Source: Thioalkalivibrio paradoxus (GTDB lineage Bacteria > Pseudomonadota > Gammaproteobacteria > Ectothiorhodospirales > Ectothiorhodospiraceae). Taken from it: 64,000 nt of DNA. Below the pieces are notes generated by a model. That model saw only the letters and a list, made by a program, of their open reading frames with translations, had not been told where the DNA came from and ran no database searches. The position numbers were made by a program, and so were the translations under genes. Location: contig JAABSC010000001.1 of assembly GCA_011390565.1 (NCBI GenBank), forward strand, positions 496,001 through 560,000, written 5' to 3'. Below, piece after piece: positions 16,877 through 25,666 of this stretch (the stretch's first letter is position 1; each line of letters begins with the position of its first letter).

Positions 16877-19240
16877 GTGCGCGCCCTGGACCGCAAGCTG
16901 TTCCGCGATCTTTCCGCGCTGAAAGGGCAGGCCGCTGCGATCGCGGCCGTGATCGCCAGCGGCGTCATGACCCTGATCATCGCGGTAAGCACGATGGATG
17001 CGCTGTCACTGACGCAGCAGCGTTTCTACCAGGAGCACCACTTTGCCGATGTCTTCGCGGACCTGAAGCGAGCCCCCGACAGTCTGACCGAGCGGTTGCG
17101 CGAGATTCCCGGGGTGAATCAGGTCGAGACGCGCGTGCAGGCGGCCGTGCGTCTGGAGGTGCCCGGCTTCGCCGATCCGGTGCGCGCATTGCTCCTCTCG
17201 ATTCCGGACGGCCGCCAACCGTTGCTGAACCAGCTCCACCTTCGGGAAGGCCGGTTGCCGGACTCCAGCCGTTCCGACGAGGTCGCGATCAGTGATGCGT
17301 TTGCCGAAGCGCACGGACTGCGCGCCGGTGATGCGCTCCGGGTGATCATCAACGGGCGCATGACGACGCTGCGGGTCAGTGGCGTGGTGCTGTCGCCCGA
17401 GTTCATCTACCAGATCGCGCCGACGGATCTCCTGCCGGATTACGAGCGTTACGGCATTCTCTGGATGAACCGCCGGGCGCTGGCCCACGCCTATGGCATG
17501 GACGGCGCCTTCAACAACGTCGTCGTGAGCCTGCAGGCGGGCGCTTCGGTGGCGGCGGTCATCGATCACCTGGATCGGCGCCTGGCCCGCTACGGCGGCG
17601 TTGGTGCCTACGGCCGCGAGGACCAGTCCTCGCATCGCTTCCTGCACGAGGAACTGCGGCAGCTGCGTGCGCAGGCGGCCATCCTGCCGACCATTTTCCT
17701 GCTGGTTTCCGCTTTCCTGCTGAACGTGGTGATGGGCCGCATCATCCGGTCCCAGCGCGAACAGGTCGCGGTGCTGAAAGCCTTTGGCTACCGCAATCGC
17801 GACATCGCGGCGCACTACGGGATGCTGACCGGGCTGATCGTGCTGGCCGGCTGCGTGCTGGGCGTGGCCCTCGGCGTCTGGGCGGGCACTCACCTGGCTG
17901 CGATGTATACGGAATACTTCCGCTTCCCCGAGCTGCGGTTCCGTCTTCAGGCCTGGGTGCTGGTGCTCGCGGTGGCGGTTGCGGCGGGCGCGGCGATGCT
18001 GGGTACGCTGCGCTCGGTCTGGAGATCGGTAAGCCTGCCTCCAGCCGAGGCGATGCGTCCGGAACCGCCGGCACGTTTTCGCAGAAGTGCCCTCGAACGC
18101 ATCGTGCCGAACCGCTGGCTCGATCAGGGCACGCGGATCATCCTGCGCAACCTGGGCCGGCACCCGGTAAAGGCGGGCCTGTCGGTGCTGGGCATCGCGA
18201 TGTCCGTGGGCCTGCTGGTGATGGGGGCCTACCAGCTCCACGCGGTGGATTACATGCTCGATACCCAGTACCGCCTGGTGCTGCGCATGGATGTGGATCT
18301 CACGTTCACGGATCCGACGCCGGCGCGGGTGGTTTCGGAACTGCGGCACCAGCCCGGGGTGCTGGGTGTGGAAACCTACCGCAGCGCGCCCGTGCGCCTG
18401 CTGGCGGGGCACCGCGAGTACCGGACCGCGATCCTGGGGCTGGAGGAACGTCCCCGGTTGCGGCAGTTGCTGGACGTTCGCAACCAGCCGCAACGTCTGC
18501 CGCCCGATGGGTTGCTGTTGACCGAGTACCTGGCGCGCGATCTCGGGCTCGAAGTGGGGGATTCGGTGCAGGTGGAGGTCCTGGAAGGCCACCGGCGGGT
18601 GGTGCGGCTGCCCCTCGTCGGGGTGGTGGAAGAGCCCTTGGGGGTCAGCGCCTACATGCGCCGCGATGCGTTGAACCGGATGCTGCGCGAAGGTCCGGTG
18701 GTCTCGGGTGCCTGGTTACTGGTGGATCGTTCCCTGGAACCCGCGCTGTTCGACCGTCTCCGGGATCTCCCGGGTGTCGCCGGAATCGGGATGATCGCGG
18801 ATGCCGAGCGCAACATCCGGGAATACATGGGCGACACCATCCTGATGTTCGCGCTGGTCTTCGTGCTGCTCGCGGGATCGATCGCGTTTGCCGTGGTCTA
18901 CAACAATGCCCGGATCGCCCTTGCGGAACGGGCGCGGGAACTGGCGACCCTGCAGGTTCTCGGCTACTCCCGCGCAGAAGTCAGTGCGATCCTGGTCGGA
19001 GAGATCATGGCGCTGACAGTGGTGGCGCTGCCGGTCGGCTGGGCGATCGGCACCGGGTTCGCCTGGGCGCTGAACCAGGCGTTCAGCATGGACATGTTCC
19101 GTATCCCGCTGGTGCTGACTCCCGGTGCCTATGGGTTTGCCACGGCGGCGGTCCTGGGCGCCTCGGCCGTGGCTGCGGTCCTGGTGGTTCGTCGTCTGCA
19201 CCGTCTCGACAAGATTTCGGTGCTGAAGGCGGTGGAGTGA
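16877..19240 (+). CDS. ABC transporter permease with two FtsX domains
   Basis: The 787-residue membrane protein begins with GTG 16877. It has an N-terminal hydrophobic segment (AAAIAAVIASGVMTLIIAV), a periplasmic region of about 230 residues, then a three-helix FtsX core (near residues 270-390). A second TM segment and periplasmic domain follow from about residue 435, and a second FtsX core ends the protein (FALVFVLLAGSIAFAVVYNN onwards). The phrase LATLQVLGYSRAEVSAILVGE is the coupling-helix region of this family. This is the 8-10 TM layout of lipoprotein- or drug-efflux-type permeases. The substrate is unknown. The following gene encodes a periplasmic adaptor 16 bp downstream. Confidence 0.9.
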   Translation: MRALDRKLFRDLSALKGQAAAIAAVIASGVMTLIIAVSTMDALSLTQQRFYQEHHFADVFADLKRAPDSLTERLREIPGVNQVETRVQAAVRLEVPGFADPVRALLLSIPDGRQPLLNQLHLREGRLPDSSRSDEVAISDAFAEAHGLRAGDALRVIINGRMTTLRVSGVVLSPEFIYQIAPTDLLPDYERYGILWMNRRALAHAYGMDGAFNNVVVSLQAGASVAAVIDHLDRRLARYGGVGAYGREDQSSHRFLHEELRQLRAQAAILPTIFLLVSAFLLNVVMGRIIRSQREQVAVLKAFGYRNRDIAAHYGMLTGLIVLAGCVLGVALGVWAGTHLAAMYTEYFRFPELRFRLQAWVLVLAVAVAAGAAMLGTLRSVWRSVSLPPAEAMRPEPPARFRRSALERIVPNRWLDQGTRIILRNLGRHPVKAGLSVLGIAMSVGLLVMGAYQLHAVDYMLDTQYRLVLRMDVDLTFTDPTPARVVSELRHQPGVLGVETYRSAPVRLLAGHREYRTAILGLEERPRLRQLLDVRNQPQRLPPDGLLLTEYLARDLGLEVGDSVQVEVLEGHRRVVRLPLVGVVEEPLGVSAYMRRDALNRMLREGPVVSGAWLLVDRSLEPALFDRLRDLPGVAGIGMIADAERNIREYMGDTILMFALVFVLLAGSIAFAVVYNNARIALAERARELATLQVLGYSRAEVSAILVGEIMALTVVALPVGWAIGTGFAWALNQAFSMDMFRIPLVLTPGAYGFATAAVLGASAVAAVLVVRRLHRLDKISVLKAVE

Positions 19241-19256
19241 CGAGGAGAAGGGTCGG

Positions 19257-20447
19257 ATGAAACTGCGCGGGAAGATATTCTGGGGAGTGGCGATGCTTGC
19301 GGCCGGCGTGCTGCTGGTCTGGGCCCTGATGCCGGCGCCGGTCCCGGTCAGCGCGACCGAGGTCAGGGCTGGCCCGTTCGTCGAGTCCGTGGACGAAGAG
19401 GGTCGTACCCGGCTTCGGGATTCGTTCTCGATCTCGGCACCGATCAGCGGTTTCCTGCAACGCGTGCAACTGGAGGCCGGTGACCCCGTCGACCTCGGAC
19501 AGGTGGTGTTCCGGCTGGAGCCTCTGCCAGTCCCCGCGCTCGATGCCCGCAGTCTGGAACAGGCGCGCGAAAACCTTTCCGCGAGTCGCGCCCGACTCGA
19601 TACCGCCCGTGCCCATCTCGAGACTGCACGAGCCGAAGCCGTGTTTGCGGAATCCGAGTTTCAGCGCTACCAGCAGCTGCGCGAGCGCGAGCTGGTTTCA
19701 GCGACGGAAATGGAGCGCGTGCGCAGTGTACGGGACCGTCGGCAGTCTGAGGTGCGCGCCGCGGAACACGCCGTGGAAGTCGCGCGCTTTGAACTCGAGA
19801 GTGCAAGGGCCGTGCTGGAGATCTCCAGCGGGCAGCGACCGGAAGGAGAACAGACGCTGCTCGAGGTGCGCTCGCCGGCCTCCGGGCTGGTGCTCCAGCG
19901 GCACCGCTGCTGCGAGGGCGCGATCAACGCCGGTGAGACGGTGCTGGAGGTGGGTGACCTTGCGGCACTCGAGGTGCAGGTGGACCTGCTGTCGATGGAT
20001 GCCGTGCGTGTGCGGCCTGGCATGCGGGTCGAGATCAGTGGCTGGGGTGGTCCGACCGTCCTCGAGGGGCGGGTGCGCAGGGTCGAACCGTCCGGTTTCA
20101 CCCGGGTTTCCGCGTTGGGTGTCGACGAGCAGCGTGTTCCCGTGATCGTCGATTTTACCGATGTGACGGAAGCGGCTGGATATCTTGGCGTTGGATTTCG
20201 CGTGGAGGCGGCATTCGTGCTGTGGGAAGGGGATTCCGTGATCCAGGTTCCGACCAGTGCGCTGTTTCGCGTCGACGGTCGCTGGGCCGTTTTCGTGGTC
20301 GAGGATGGGCGTGCGCGGCAGCGCTGGGTGGAGCCGGGCCGCCGCAGCGGCATGGACAGCCAGATCGAGTCGGGTCTGCAGCCCGGGGAGTTGGTGCTGG
20401 TGCACCCCGGTGATCGTATTCGCGAAGGCGTGCGTGTCGCCCACTAG
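19257..20447 (+). CDS. HlyD-type periplasmic adaptor of the ABC exporter
   Basis: The 396-residue protein has one N-terminal TM segment (FWGVAMLAAGVLLVWALM), a lipoyl-like half motif (APISGFLQRVQLEAGDPV), and a long alpha-hairpin from about residue 95 to 200 rich in Ala, Arg and Glu. The second lipoyl half (VRSPASGLVLQRH) and a beta-barrel region ending in ELVLVHPGDRI follow. It would link the inner-membrane permease to an outer-membrane factor or to a membrane substrate. No outer-membrane channel gene lies next to it. A good GAGGAGAAGG site precedes ATG 19257. The operon appears to end here, followed by an extragenic inverted repeat. Confidence 0.9.
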   Translation: MKLRGKIFWGVAMLAAGVLLVWALMPAPVPVSATEVRAGPFVESVDEEGRTRLRDSFSISAPISGFLQRVQLEAGDPVDLGQVVFRLEPLPVPALDARSLEQARENLSASRARLDTARAHLETARAEAVFAESEFQRYQQLRERELVSATEMERVRSVRDRRQSEVRAAEHAVEVARFELESARAVLEISSGQRPEGEQTLLEVRSPASGLVLQRHRCCEGAINAGETVLEVGDLAALEVQVDLLSMDAVRVRPGMRVEISGWGGPTVLEGRVRRVEPSGFTRVSALGVDEQRVPVIVDFTDVTEAAGYLGVGFRVEAAFVLWEGDSVIQVPTSALFRVDGRWAVFVVEDGRARQRWVEPGRRSGMDSQIESGLQPGELVLVHPGDRIREGVRVAH

Positions 20448-20486
20448 CCATCATGGCGCTGCGCCACCCCTGAGGGCGAAAGCGCG

Positions 20487-20564
20487 AGCCACGGAAAACA
20501 CGGAAAAAGCCTGGATTCCCTTCGTTTCCCATAATGTCCGTGTCCTTCCGTGTTTTCCGTGGCT
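20487..20564. repeat. Extragenic 19-bp perfect inverted repeat
   Basis: Between two convergent genes, AGCCACGGAAAACACGGAA (20487-20505) is repeated as a perfect inverted copy at 20546-20564, with 40 bp between the arms. Each arm contains the internal direct repeat CACGGAAAA/CACGGAA. The arms resemble the CCACGGAA-type extragenic repeats dispersed in many proteobacterial genomes. No transposase is present. As a transcript it could fold into a long stem and act as a two-way terminator for the HlyD-type gene and the amylosucrase gene. Confidence 0.75.
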
Positions 20565-20597
20565 GGTTTTTCACGTTAACAGGCCCAGCAGTGCCCA

Positions 20598-22559
20598 CTA
20601 GCGCAGGTTGCTGAGCCAGTAGAAGCGGTAGGGAGGTACGACCAGGCGGTCATTGAACAGCCGTGGGGTTTCGCCCGTGTGCAGATCCTGGAGGGTGCCG
20701 CGCAGGTGCAGGCTGCGATAGCGGAGGTTGCTCAGTTCCAGGTACTGCGGATTGGCGTCGAAATTGGCCAGCACCAGGACCGAGGACGCCACCTGCTGTT
20801 CCGGGTGCGTACGCAGAAAGGCAAACAGGTGTGGGTTCTCGAGGTCGATCAGGTCGCGATTGTTGAAGTCCGCGAAAGCCGGAATGCCCTTGCGAACGGC
20901 GATCATGCGCCTGAGACCGTCGAAGATCCGCTGTTCCACGCTGCCGTGCTGGTGCCGGCGCTCGGCCTTGTCCCAGTCGATGCGTGGCCGGTTCATCCAG
21001 CGGCTGTCGCCGGCCTTGTTCAGGTCCTCGAGGTAGCCGTAGTCGCTCAGCGTGCCGATCTCGTCGCCGTAGTACAGCAGCGGGATGCCGCCGAAGGACA
21101 GGATCATCCCGTGCAGCAGCAGGATGCGCTGGATCGCCCGGTCGATCGCCTTCTGGTCGTCCGTCTCCAGGGCGGCCTCGAGCCCCGCCAGCGAAGCCAG
21201 TGAACCGGAGATCCGGGCATCGCCGGTCTTCTCGTTCCGTCCGAAGGGCTGGCCCCGGGCGTCGGAGTCTTCGTATGCACCGGTGAAATAGTCCACCAGG
21301 AACCGGCGGTGGGCGAAGGGTTCGTAGCCGGCCGCGATGATGTCGCGGTCGTCGAAGCCGAGGCCGATGTCGTCGTGACAGCGCACGTAGTTCAACCAGG
21401 TCGCGCGATCGAGCTTGTTCGGCAGGCTTCGGATACCCAGGTTCAGCAGGCGCGCGTTGCGCGTCGCCATCGCGTCCCAGAGCAGCGCCATGAAGGTCGC
21501 GTTGTAGGCGATTTCGCACTCCTTCGCGATCACCGCGTCTTCACCGAAGTACTTGATGATCTCCAGCGGCGCGACGATCGCCTCGGCGATGAACAACACG
21601 CCCGGTGCGGTGACCTGGCAGCAGTCCTTCATCAGTTGCAGGATCAGGTGCGCCTCGCGCTCGTTCTGGCTGGTCGTGCCGATCTTCTTCCACAGGAACG
21701 CGACGGCGTCGAGGCGCAGGATGTCCGCGCCCTGGTTGGCCCAGAACAGCAGCACGTCCAGCATCTCGATGAAGACGTCGGGATTGCTGTAGTTCAGGTC
21801 CCACTGGAAGGAGTTGAAGACCGTCATCACCCACTGCTGCATTTCCTCGTCCCAGGTGAAGTTGCCGGGCGAGGTCTCCGGGAAGATCTCGGGCATGGTC
21901 TCCTCGAACATGTCCGGGATGTCACGGTTGGGGAAGATGTAGTAGTAATCCTGGTATTTACGCTCGCCGGCGCGGGCCCTGCGCGCCCACTCGTGCTCAT
22001 CGGAGGTGTGGTTCACGACCACGTCGAGCGTCAGCAGCATGCCCCGCTTGCGCATGGAGGCCGCCAGTTGCTGCAACTGGTCCAGCGTTCCCACGCGCGG
22101 ATCGATACGGCGGAAGTCGCTGATGGCGTAACCGCCATCGCTGGCCTTCTCGGGACACAGCAGCATGGGCATGATATGCAGCGTGTTCACGCCCAGTTCC
22201 TGCAGGTAGGGCACATGCGCGCACACGCCGTCCAGATTGCCGGCGAATCCGTCGGCATACAGCGCCATCGCGACCCATTCCTGGCTCAGGAACCAGTTGT
22301 GGTTTCGCTCGCGCGCCTTGTCCTGTTCCTCGAGTTCGGCCGAGCGCTCGATATATCGGCCCGCCATCACCTCGACCAGCTTGATGCTTTTTTCCCGGAA
22401 GTCCTCGCGGGCGCCGTACAACGCGTGAAACAGCGAATGGATGGCATAGAAATTCGCCCCGAGCCGCGTGTAGAAATGGCGCAGGTCCTGGCGCCGTATC
22501 TCGGGTTTCAACTCGTCGAGAATGTCGTTCAGCAGCGAGTGGGAGACTTGTTCGTACAT
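20598..22559 (-). CDS. Amylosucrase (GH13_4 alpha-glucan sucrase)
   Basis: Amylosucrase uses sucrose as donor to extend alpha-1,4-glucan and release fructose. The 653-residue protein aligns by eye with the Neisseria enzyme over its whole length. The catalytic residues are nucleophile Asp284 in ILRLDAVAFLWK, acid/base Glu326 in FIAEAIV and stabiliser Asp396 in CHDDIGL. The N-terminal helical domain (residues 1-90) and the DSRWMNRPR segment are also typical. The start MYEQVSHSLL follows AAAGGT on the minus strand; the frame is open to 22658 but that stretch is low in family similarity. A sucrose hydrolase or phosphorylase role within the same subfamily is the main alternative. Confidence 0.88.
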   Translation of the reverse strand: MYEQVSHSLLNDILDELKPEIRRQDLRHFYTRLGANFYAIHSLFHALYGAREDFREKSIKLVEVMAGRYIERSAELEEQDKARERNHNWFLSQEWVAMALYADGFAGNLDGVCAHVPYLQELGVNTLHIMPMLLCPEKASDGGYAISDFRRIDPRVGTLDQLQQLAASMRKRGMLLTLDVVVNHTSDEHEWARRARAGERKYQDYYYIFPNRDIPDMFEETMPEIFPETSPGNFTWDEEMQQWVMTVFNSFQWDLNYSNPDVFIEMLDVLLFWANQGADILRLDAVAFLWKKIGTTSQNEREAHLILQLMKDCCQVTAPGVLFIAEAIVAPLEIIKYFGEDAVIAKECEIAYNATFMALLWDAMATRNARLLNLGIRSLPNKLDRATWLNYVRCHDDIGLGFDDRDIIAAGYEPFAHRRFLVDYFTGAYEDSDARGQPFGRNEKTGDARISGSLASLAGLEAALETDDQKAIDRAIQRILLLHGMILSFGGIPLLYYGDEIGTLSDYGYLEDLNKAGDSRWMNRPRIDWDKAERRHQHGSVEQRIFDGLRRMIAVRKGIPAFADFNNRDLIDLENPHLFAFLRTHPEQQVASSVLVLANFDANPQYLELSNLRYRSLHLRGTLQDLHTGETPRLFNDRLVVPPYRFYWLSNLR

Positions 22560-22801
22560 GTTGACCTTTGAAGACCGGTCCGCCGGGCTGGCAGGACGAC
22601 TGGGACGGGGAGGGGATGCCTTGGGCGCATGATCCGGTAACCACAGGTTGGATCGCAAATCGTCGGGCGGACCCGCGCAGGGGGCGATTGCAAAGTTTTC
22701 GCTGAAAATGTGCTAAATAAGCCGTAATTCGACTGAATTCGCGACGGTGCGGAAGACATCTTCCGGAAAACCCAATCAGAACGGCAAAACAGGTAAATGC
22801 G

Positions 22802-23212
22802 ATGGCAAATTACAAGATCGAGGACATCGAAGGGATCGGAGCCGCAGTGGGCAAGAAACTGAGGGCGGCGGGAGTGAAGGACACCGATACCCTGCTGGCC
22901 AACGCCCGGAGCGTGTCGCAGCGCAAGAAGCTGGCGGAGGTCTCAGGGCTTTCGGCCCAGCGCATCCTGAAGTTCGCGAACATGGCGGATCTGTACCGTG
23001 TGCGCGGGATCGGCTCCGAATACTCGGAGCTGCTCGAGGCCTCGGGTGTGGATACGGTGCCGGATCTTGCCCGCCGCTCCGCCGAGAACCTGGTCAAGCG
23101 GATGTCCGAGGTGAACGCGGAGAAGAAACTCACCCGCAAGGTGCCGACGCTCGCCGAGGTGACCAAGTGGATCGCGGAAGCCAAGAAGCTGCCGCGAGCC
23201 CTCACCTACTGA
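22802..23212 (+). CDS. DUF4332 (helix-hairpin-helix) protein
   Basis: The 136-residue protein is made of two helix-hairpin-helix-like repeats. The first is YKIEDIEGIGAAVGKKLRAAG and the second is LYRVRGIGSEYSELLEASGVD, each with the GIG turn. This is the layout of DUF4332 proteins, which share the DNA-binding-like HhH fold but have no assigned role. The C-terminus is lysine-rich. It starts at ATG 22802, preceded by CAGGT. The upstream 242 bp shared with the divergent amylosucrase gene is A+T-rich around 22690-22735 and probably holds its promoter. Its 3' end overlaps the convergent RDD gene by 7 bp. Confidence 0.8.
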   Translation: MANYKIEDIEGIGAAVGKKLRAAGVKDTDTLLANARSVSQRKKLAEVSGLSAQRILKFANMADLYRVRGIGSEYSELLEASGVDTVPDLARRSAENLVKRMSEVNAEKKLTRKVPTLAEVTKWIAEAKKLPRALTY

Positions 23213-23739
23213 CTGGGCGGGGCTCCGGCGCGCTTCCAGCGCGGACCCGACTGGCGCGGTAGTCGAACCAGTCGGGTTCCGGACAGCCAGTCATGCAGCA
23301 TCAGTCGTTGCGGATGCAATAGACTCAGGCCGATCGCGAACACCAGGCCGGCACTGGCCGCGATTCCCGCTAGGGGTCCATGCTCGCGGCCCAGAAACAC
23401 GGCCAGCAGCACGATCAGCCATTGCGCCAGCGCGACCAGGTAGCGCAGCGTCGCCTGCCAGCGGTTCACCGGCCCTCCTGCCTGGTCGCGCAGAACGATG
23501 TTCCAGGTCTGCATGCCCAGCGTCTGGCCGGTACGTGTCCAGAACCAGAATAAGAACGCCCAGGCGATCAGCAGGTTGGTCACGAACTGGAGCGGGATCA
23601 GGGCCCGGCCCGTCAGGTCGCCGATCAGCACGAACCCGAGGCCGGCCACCATCCACAGCGCCAGGATCAGCAGGCCGTCGTAGACGACCGAGCCCAGGCG
23701 CCGAAGCAGGCCGACTCGAAAGCCGTCGCCGCCGTCCAT
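23206..23739 (-). CDS. RDD family membrane protein
   Basis: With the start MDGGDGFRVGLLRRLGS (23737-23739) the protein has 177 residues. RDD family features are the RRLGSVVYDGLLILAL first TM segment with the Arg/Asp pair, a second TM segment FVTNLLIAWAFLFWFWT, and RTGQTLGMQTWNIVLRD between TM2 and TM3. LMLHDWLSGTRLVRL closes the domain. The function of RDD proteins is unsettled; some act in ion transport. It follows moeA by 2 bp and so is probably the last gene of the Moco run, although a role in Moco metabolism is not established. The longer frame to 23889 overlaps moeA and is not used. Confidence 0.82.
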   Translation of the reverse strand: MDGGDGFRVGLLRRLGSVVYDGLLILALWMVAGLGFVLIGDLTGRALIPLQFVTNLLIAWAFLFWFWTRTGQTLGMQTWNIVLRDQAGGPVNRWQATLRYLVALAQWLIVLLAVFLGREHGPLAGIAASAGLVFAIGLSLLHPQRLMLHDWLSGTRLVRLPRQSGPRWKRAGAPPSQ

Positions 23740-23741
23740 GC

Positions 23742-24986
23742 TCAGAAAACCGACTGAAACGGGATGACGTCGACCTCGTCGCCCGCCGTAGCGCCCCGGC
23801 TCTCGCTCGGCAGAACGATGTACGCGTTCGCGAGGCTCATAGACCGCAGCTGGTGCGAACCCTGCCCACCGGTCGAGCGCACCGTCCATTCACCCCGCGC
23901 GCGCTCCAGGATGCCGCGCTGGAAATCGGTGCGCCCCGGGCTCTTGCGCAGGTCTTCCAGCAGGCGGGCCCGCAGTGCCCAGGGTGCCTCGGGTTCGGTG
24001 CCGCACAGGCGCAGAAGGGCCGGCCGCGCAAACAGGGAAAAGGTCGCCATGACCGACACCGGGTTGCCCGGAAGCCCGAGAAAGAGCGCTTGACCGAAGC
24101 GGCCGAACGCCAGCGGACGCCCGGGCTTCATCGCCACCTTCCAGAAACCGACTTCGCCTTCCTGCTGCAGCAACCGGGTCACGAAGTCGGCGTCGCCCAC
24201 CGACACGCCTCCCGTGGTCAGAATCAGATCGGCGGTTTCACCGGCCCGGACCAGGGCTTCGCGCACGGCCTGTTCGGTATCGGCAACCACGCCGAAGTCG
24301 ACGAACTCCACCGGATATCGGGACAGCAGCGCGCGCAGCGTGTAGCGGTTGCTGTCGTGAATCTGTCCGTGCCGCAACGGCTGCCCCAGGGGCGCCAGTT
24401 CATCTCCGGTGGTGAAAAAGACCACCCGGGGCCTGCGTACCACGCGGACCTCGCCGATGCCCTGTGAGGCCAACAGCCCGATGTCGGCGGGCGTGAGCCG
24501 GCGCCCGCGGGACAGGATTTCGGTTCCGGCCCGGGTGTCTTCGCCAGGATGGCGCACGTTGCTGCCGGGCGCGCAGTCGGCATCCAGGGTGATGCCATCG
24601 TCGCGCACGGTCACCCGTTCCTGCATCACCACCGTATCCGCGCTTTCGGGAACCACGGCGCCGGTGAGAATGCGCACGCATTCGCCGGCCTTCAAGGTGC
24701 CGTCCCAGGGATGTCCCGCGGCCGACACGCCGGCGACCCGCAGTCGCGTGCCCGCCCGCCCCTCGTTGCCAGAGAAAGCGTAGCCGTCCATGGCGGAGTT
24801 TCGTGCCGGAGGGACGTCCAGACGCGCCGTCACCGTCGTGGCGAGAATGCGGTCCAGCGCGTCATTCAGATCGACGGAGTCGCTGCCCGCCACCGGTTCG
24901 CAGCGCTCGAGAATACGCTGCAATGCCTGCTCGACCGTGAGGGCGCTGGGGTCGGTTTCATCCATGCAGCTCGGGGAAATCGTCAT
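23742..24986 (-). CDS. moeA: Molybdopterin molybdenumtransferase
   Basis: MoeA inserts molybdate into adenylylated molybdopterin to complete the molybdenum cofactor. The 414-residue protein (411 in E. coli) shows LDVPPARNSAMDGYAF near the N-terminus, GVVADTEQAVREAL, the TTGGVSVGDADFV nucleotide-binding motif, and MKPGRPLAFGRFG followed by GLPGNPVSVMATF. These are the expected MoeA signatures. ATG 24986 lies 2 bp after the mobB stop codon, so the order mobA-mobB-moeA forms one unit on the minus strand. The open frame continues upstream to 25970 only as a shadow of mobB. Confidence 0.95.
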   Translation of the reverse strand: MTISPSCMDETDPSALTVEQALQRILERCEPVAGSDSVDLNDALDRILATTVTARLDVPPARNSAMDGYAFSGNEGRAGTRLRVAGVSAAGHPWDGTLKAGECVRILTGAVVPESADTVVMQERVTVRDDGITLDADCAPGSNVRHPGEDTRAGTEILSRGRRLTPADIGLLASQGIGEVRVVRRPRVVFFTTGDELAPLGQPLRHGQIHDSNRYTLRALLSRYPVEFVDFGVVADTEQAVREALVRAGETADLILTTGGVSVGDADFVTRLLQQEGEVGFWKVAMKPGRPLAFGRFGQALFLGLPGNPVSVMATFSLFARPALLRLCGTEPEAPWALRARLLEDLRKSPGRTDFQRGILERARGEWTVRSTGGQGSHQLRSMSLANAYIVLPSESRGATAGDEVDVIPFQSVF

Positions 24987-24988
24987 GG

Positions 24989-25540
24989 TCAGGTATCCGT
25001 TTCGAGTCCGGAAAAGCCGAAATATTCGCCGATGAATGCCGCGATGACACGAACCTCGTCCAACGGCAGCACCCGGGTGCCTTGCGGAATGGCCTCCGGC
25101 TGGTCCGTCGCCACGGCCACGATGTTCAGGTCGTCGGTGCAGAGCAGCGGTTTGCCCAGTTGCGGCCGGTGGATCTCGATCTTCGGGATCGCCTCGTTCT
25201 TGAATCCCTCGACCAGGATCAGACCGGCGCGACCGGGATCGATCCGCGCGACCAGGTCCGAAAGCACGGGTGCGGCTTCCCGGTCCGGCGGGTTTTCCAC
25301 CATCAGCGCCATCCGCCGGCTGGAAGCGACCAGTACCTGGGACGCTCCGGCCTGGCGGAGCACGTAGCTGTCCTTGCCGGGGTGGTCGATGTCGAAATCG
25401 TGGTGCGCGTGCTTGATCAGCGCGACCTCGAGTCCGCTGGCCCGAAGAATGGGCAGCAGCCGGGTCAGGAGCGTGGTTTTCCCCGCGCCGCTCCAGGCGG
25501 CGAAGCCGAGGAGGGGGATGGAGGACGTGGCTGGCTTCAT
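24989..25540 (-). CDS. mobB: Molybdopterin-guanine dinucleotide biosynthesis adaptor MobB
   Basis: MobB is a GTP-binding protein that assists MobA in making the guanine dinucleotide form of the cofactor. The 183-residue product has the P-loop GFAAWSGAGKTTLLTRLLP, the conserved IKHAHHDFDIDHPGKDSY with its histidines, and LILVEGFKNEAIPKIE. Its length is close to the 175 residues of E. coli MobB. The start MKPATSSIPLLG places the P-loop near the N-terminus as expected. It is separated from mobA by 126 bp and ends 2 bp ahead of the moeA start. Confidence 0.93.
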   Translation of the reverse strand: MKPATSSIPLLGFAAWSGAGKTTLLTRLLPILRASGLEVALIKHAHHDFDIDHPGKDSYVLRQAGASQVLVASSRRMALMVENPPDREAAPVLSDLVARIDPGRAGLILVEGFKNEAIPKIEIHRPQLGKPLLCTDDLNIVAVATDQPEAIPQGTRVLPLDEVRVIAAFIGEYFGFSGLETDT

Positions 25541-25666
25541 GGCGCTTTCCGCGATCGTGAAACGGCGGGAGGTCCGGGGTCCCGGACGCCTGAGCATACC
25601 CAAGCCGCGCTTCGGTCGCATCCGGTGCCGGTTGCTCCCGAAGTCGCAAGGCGCGTCGGGAACCGG

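Noticed and set aside
14968..16992. Open frame of 674 codons on the minus strand opposite the hydrolase and ABC ATPase genes
   Set aside because: Both plus-strand genes have clear active-site motifs, and this frame shows none.
17006..18592. Open frame of 528 codons antisense to the FtsX-type permease
   Set aside because: It mirrors a well-supported membrane protein and is full of His, Arg and Gln with no domain.
21309..22571. Open frame of 420 codons antisense to amylosucrase
   Set aside because: Amylosucrase has the complete catalytic set on the other strand; the shadow frame has no similarity to any family I know.
22560..22801. Possible sigma-70 promoter for the DUF4332 gene (TAAATA near 22715)
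   Set aside because: The region is A+T-rich but no -35 box lies at a proper distance from the candidate -10, so no promoter was listed.
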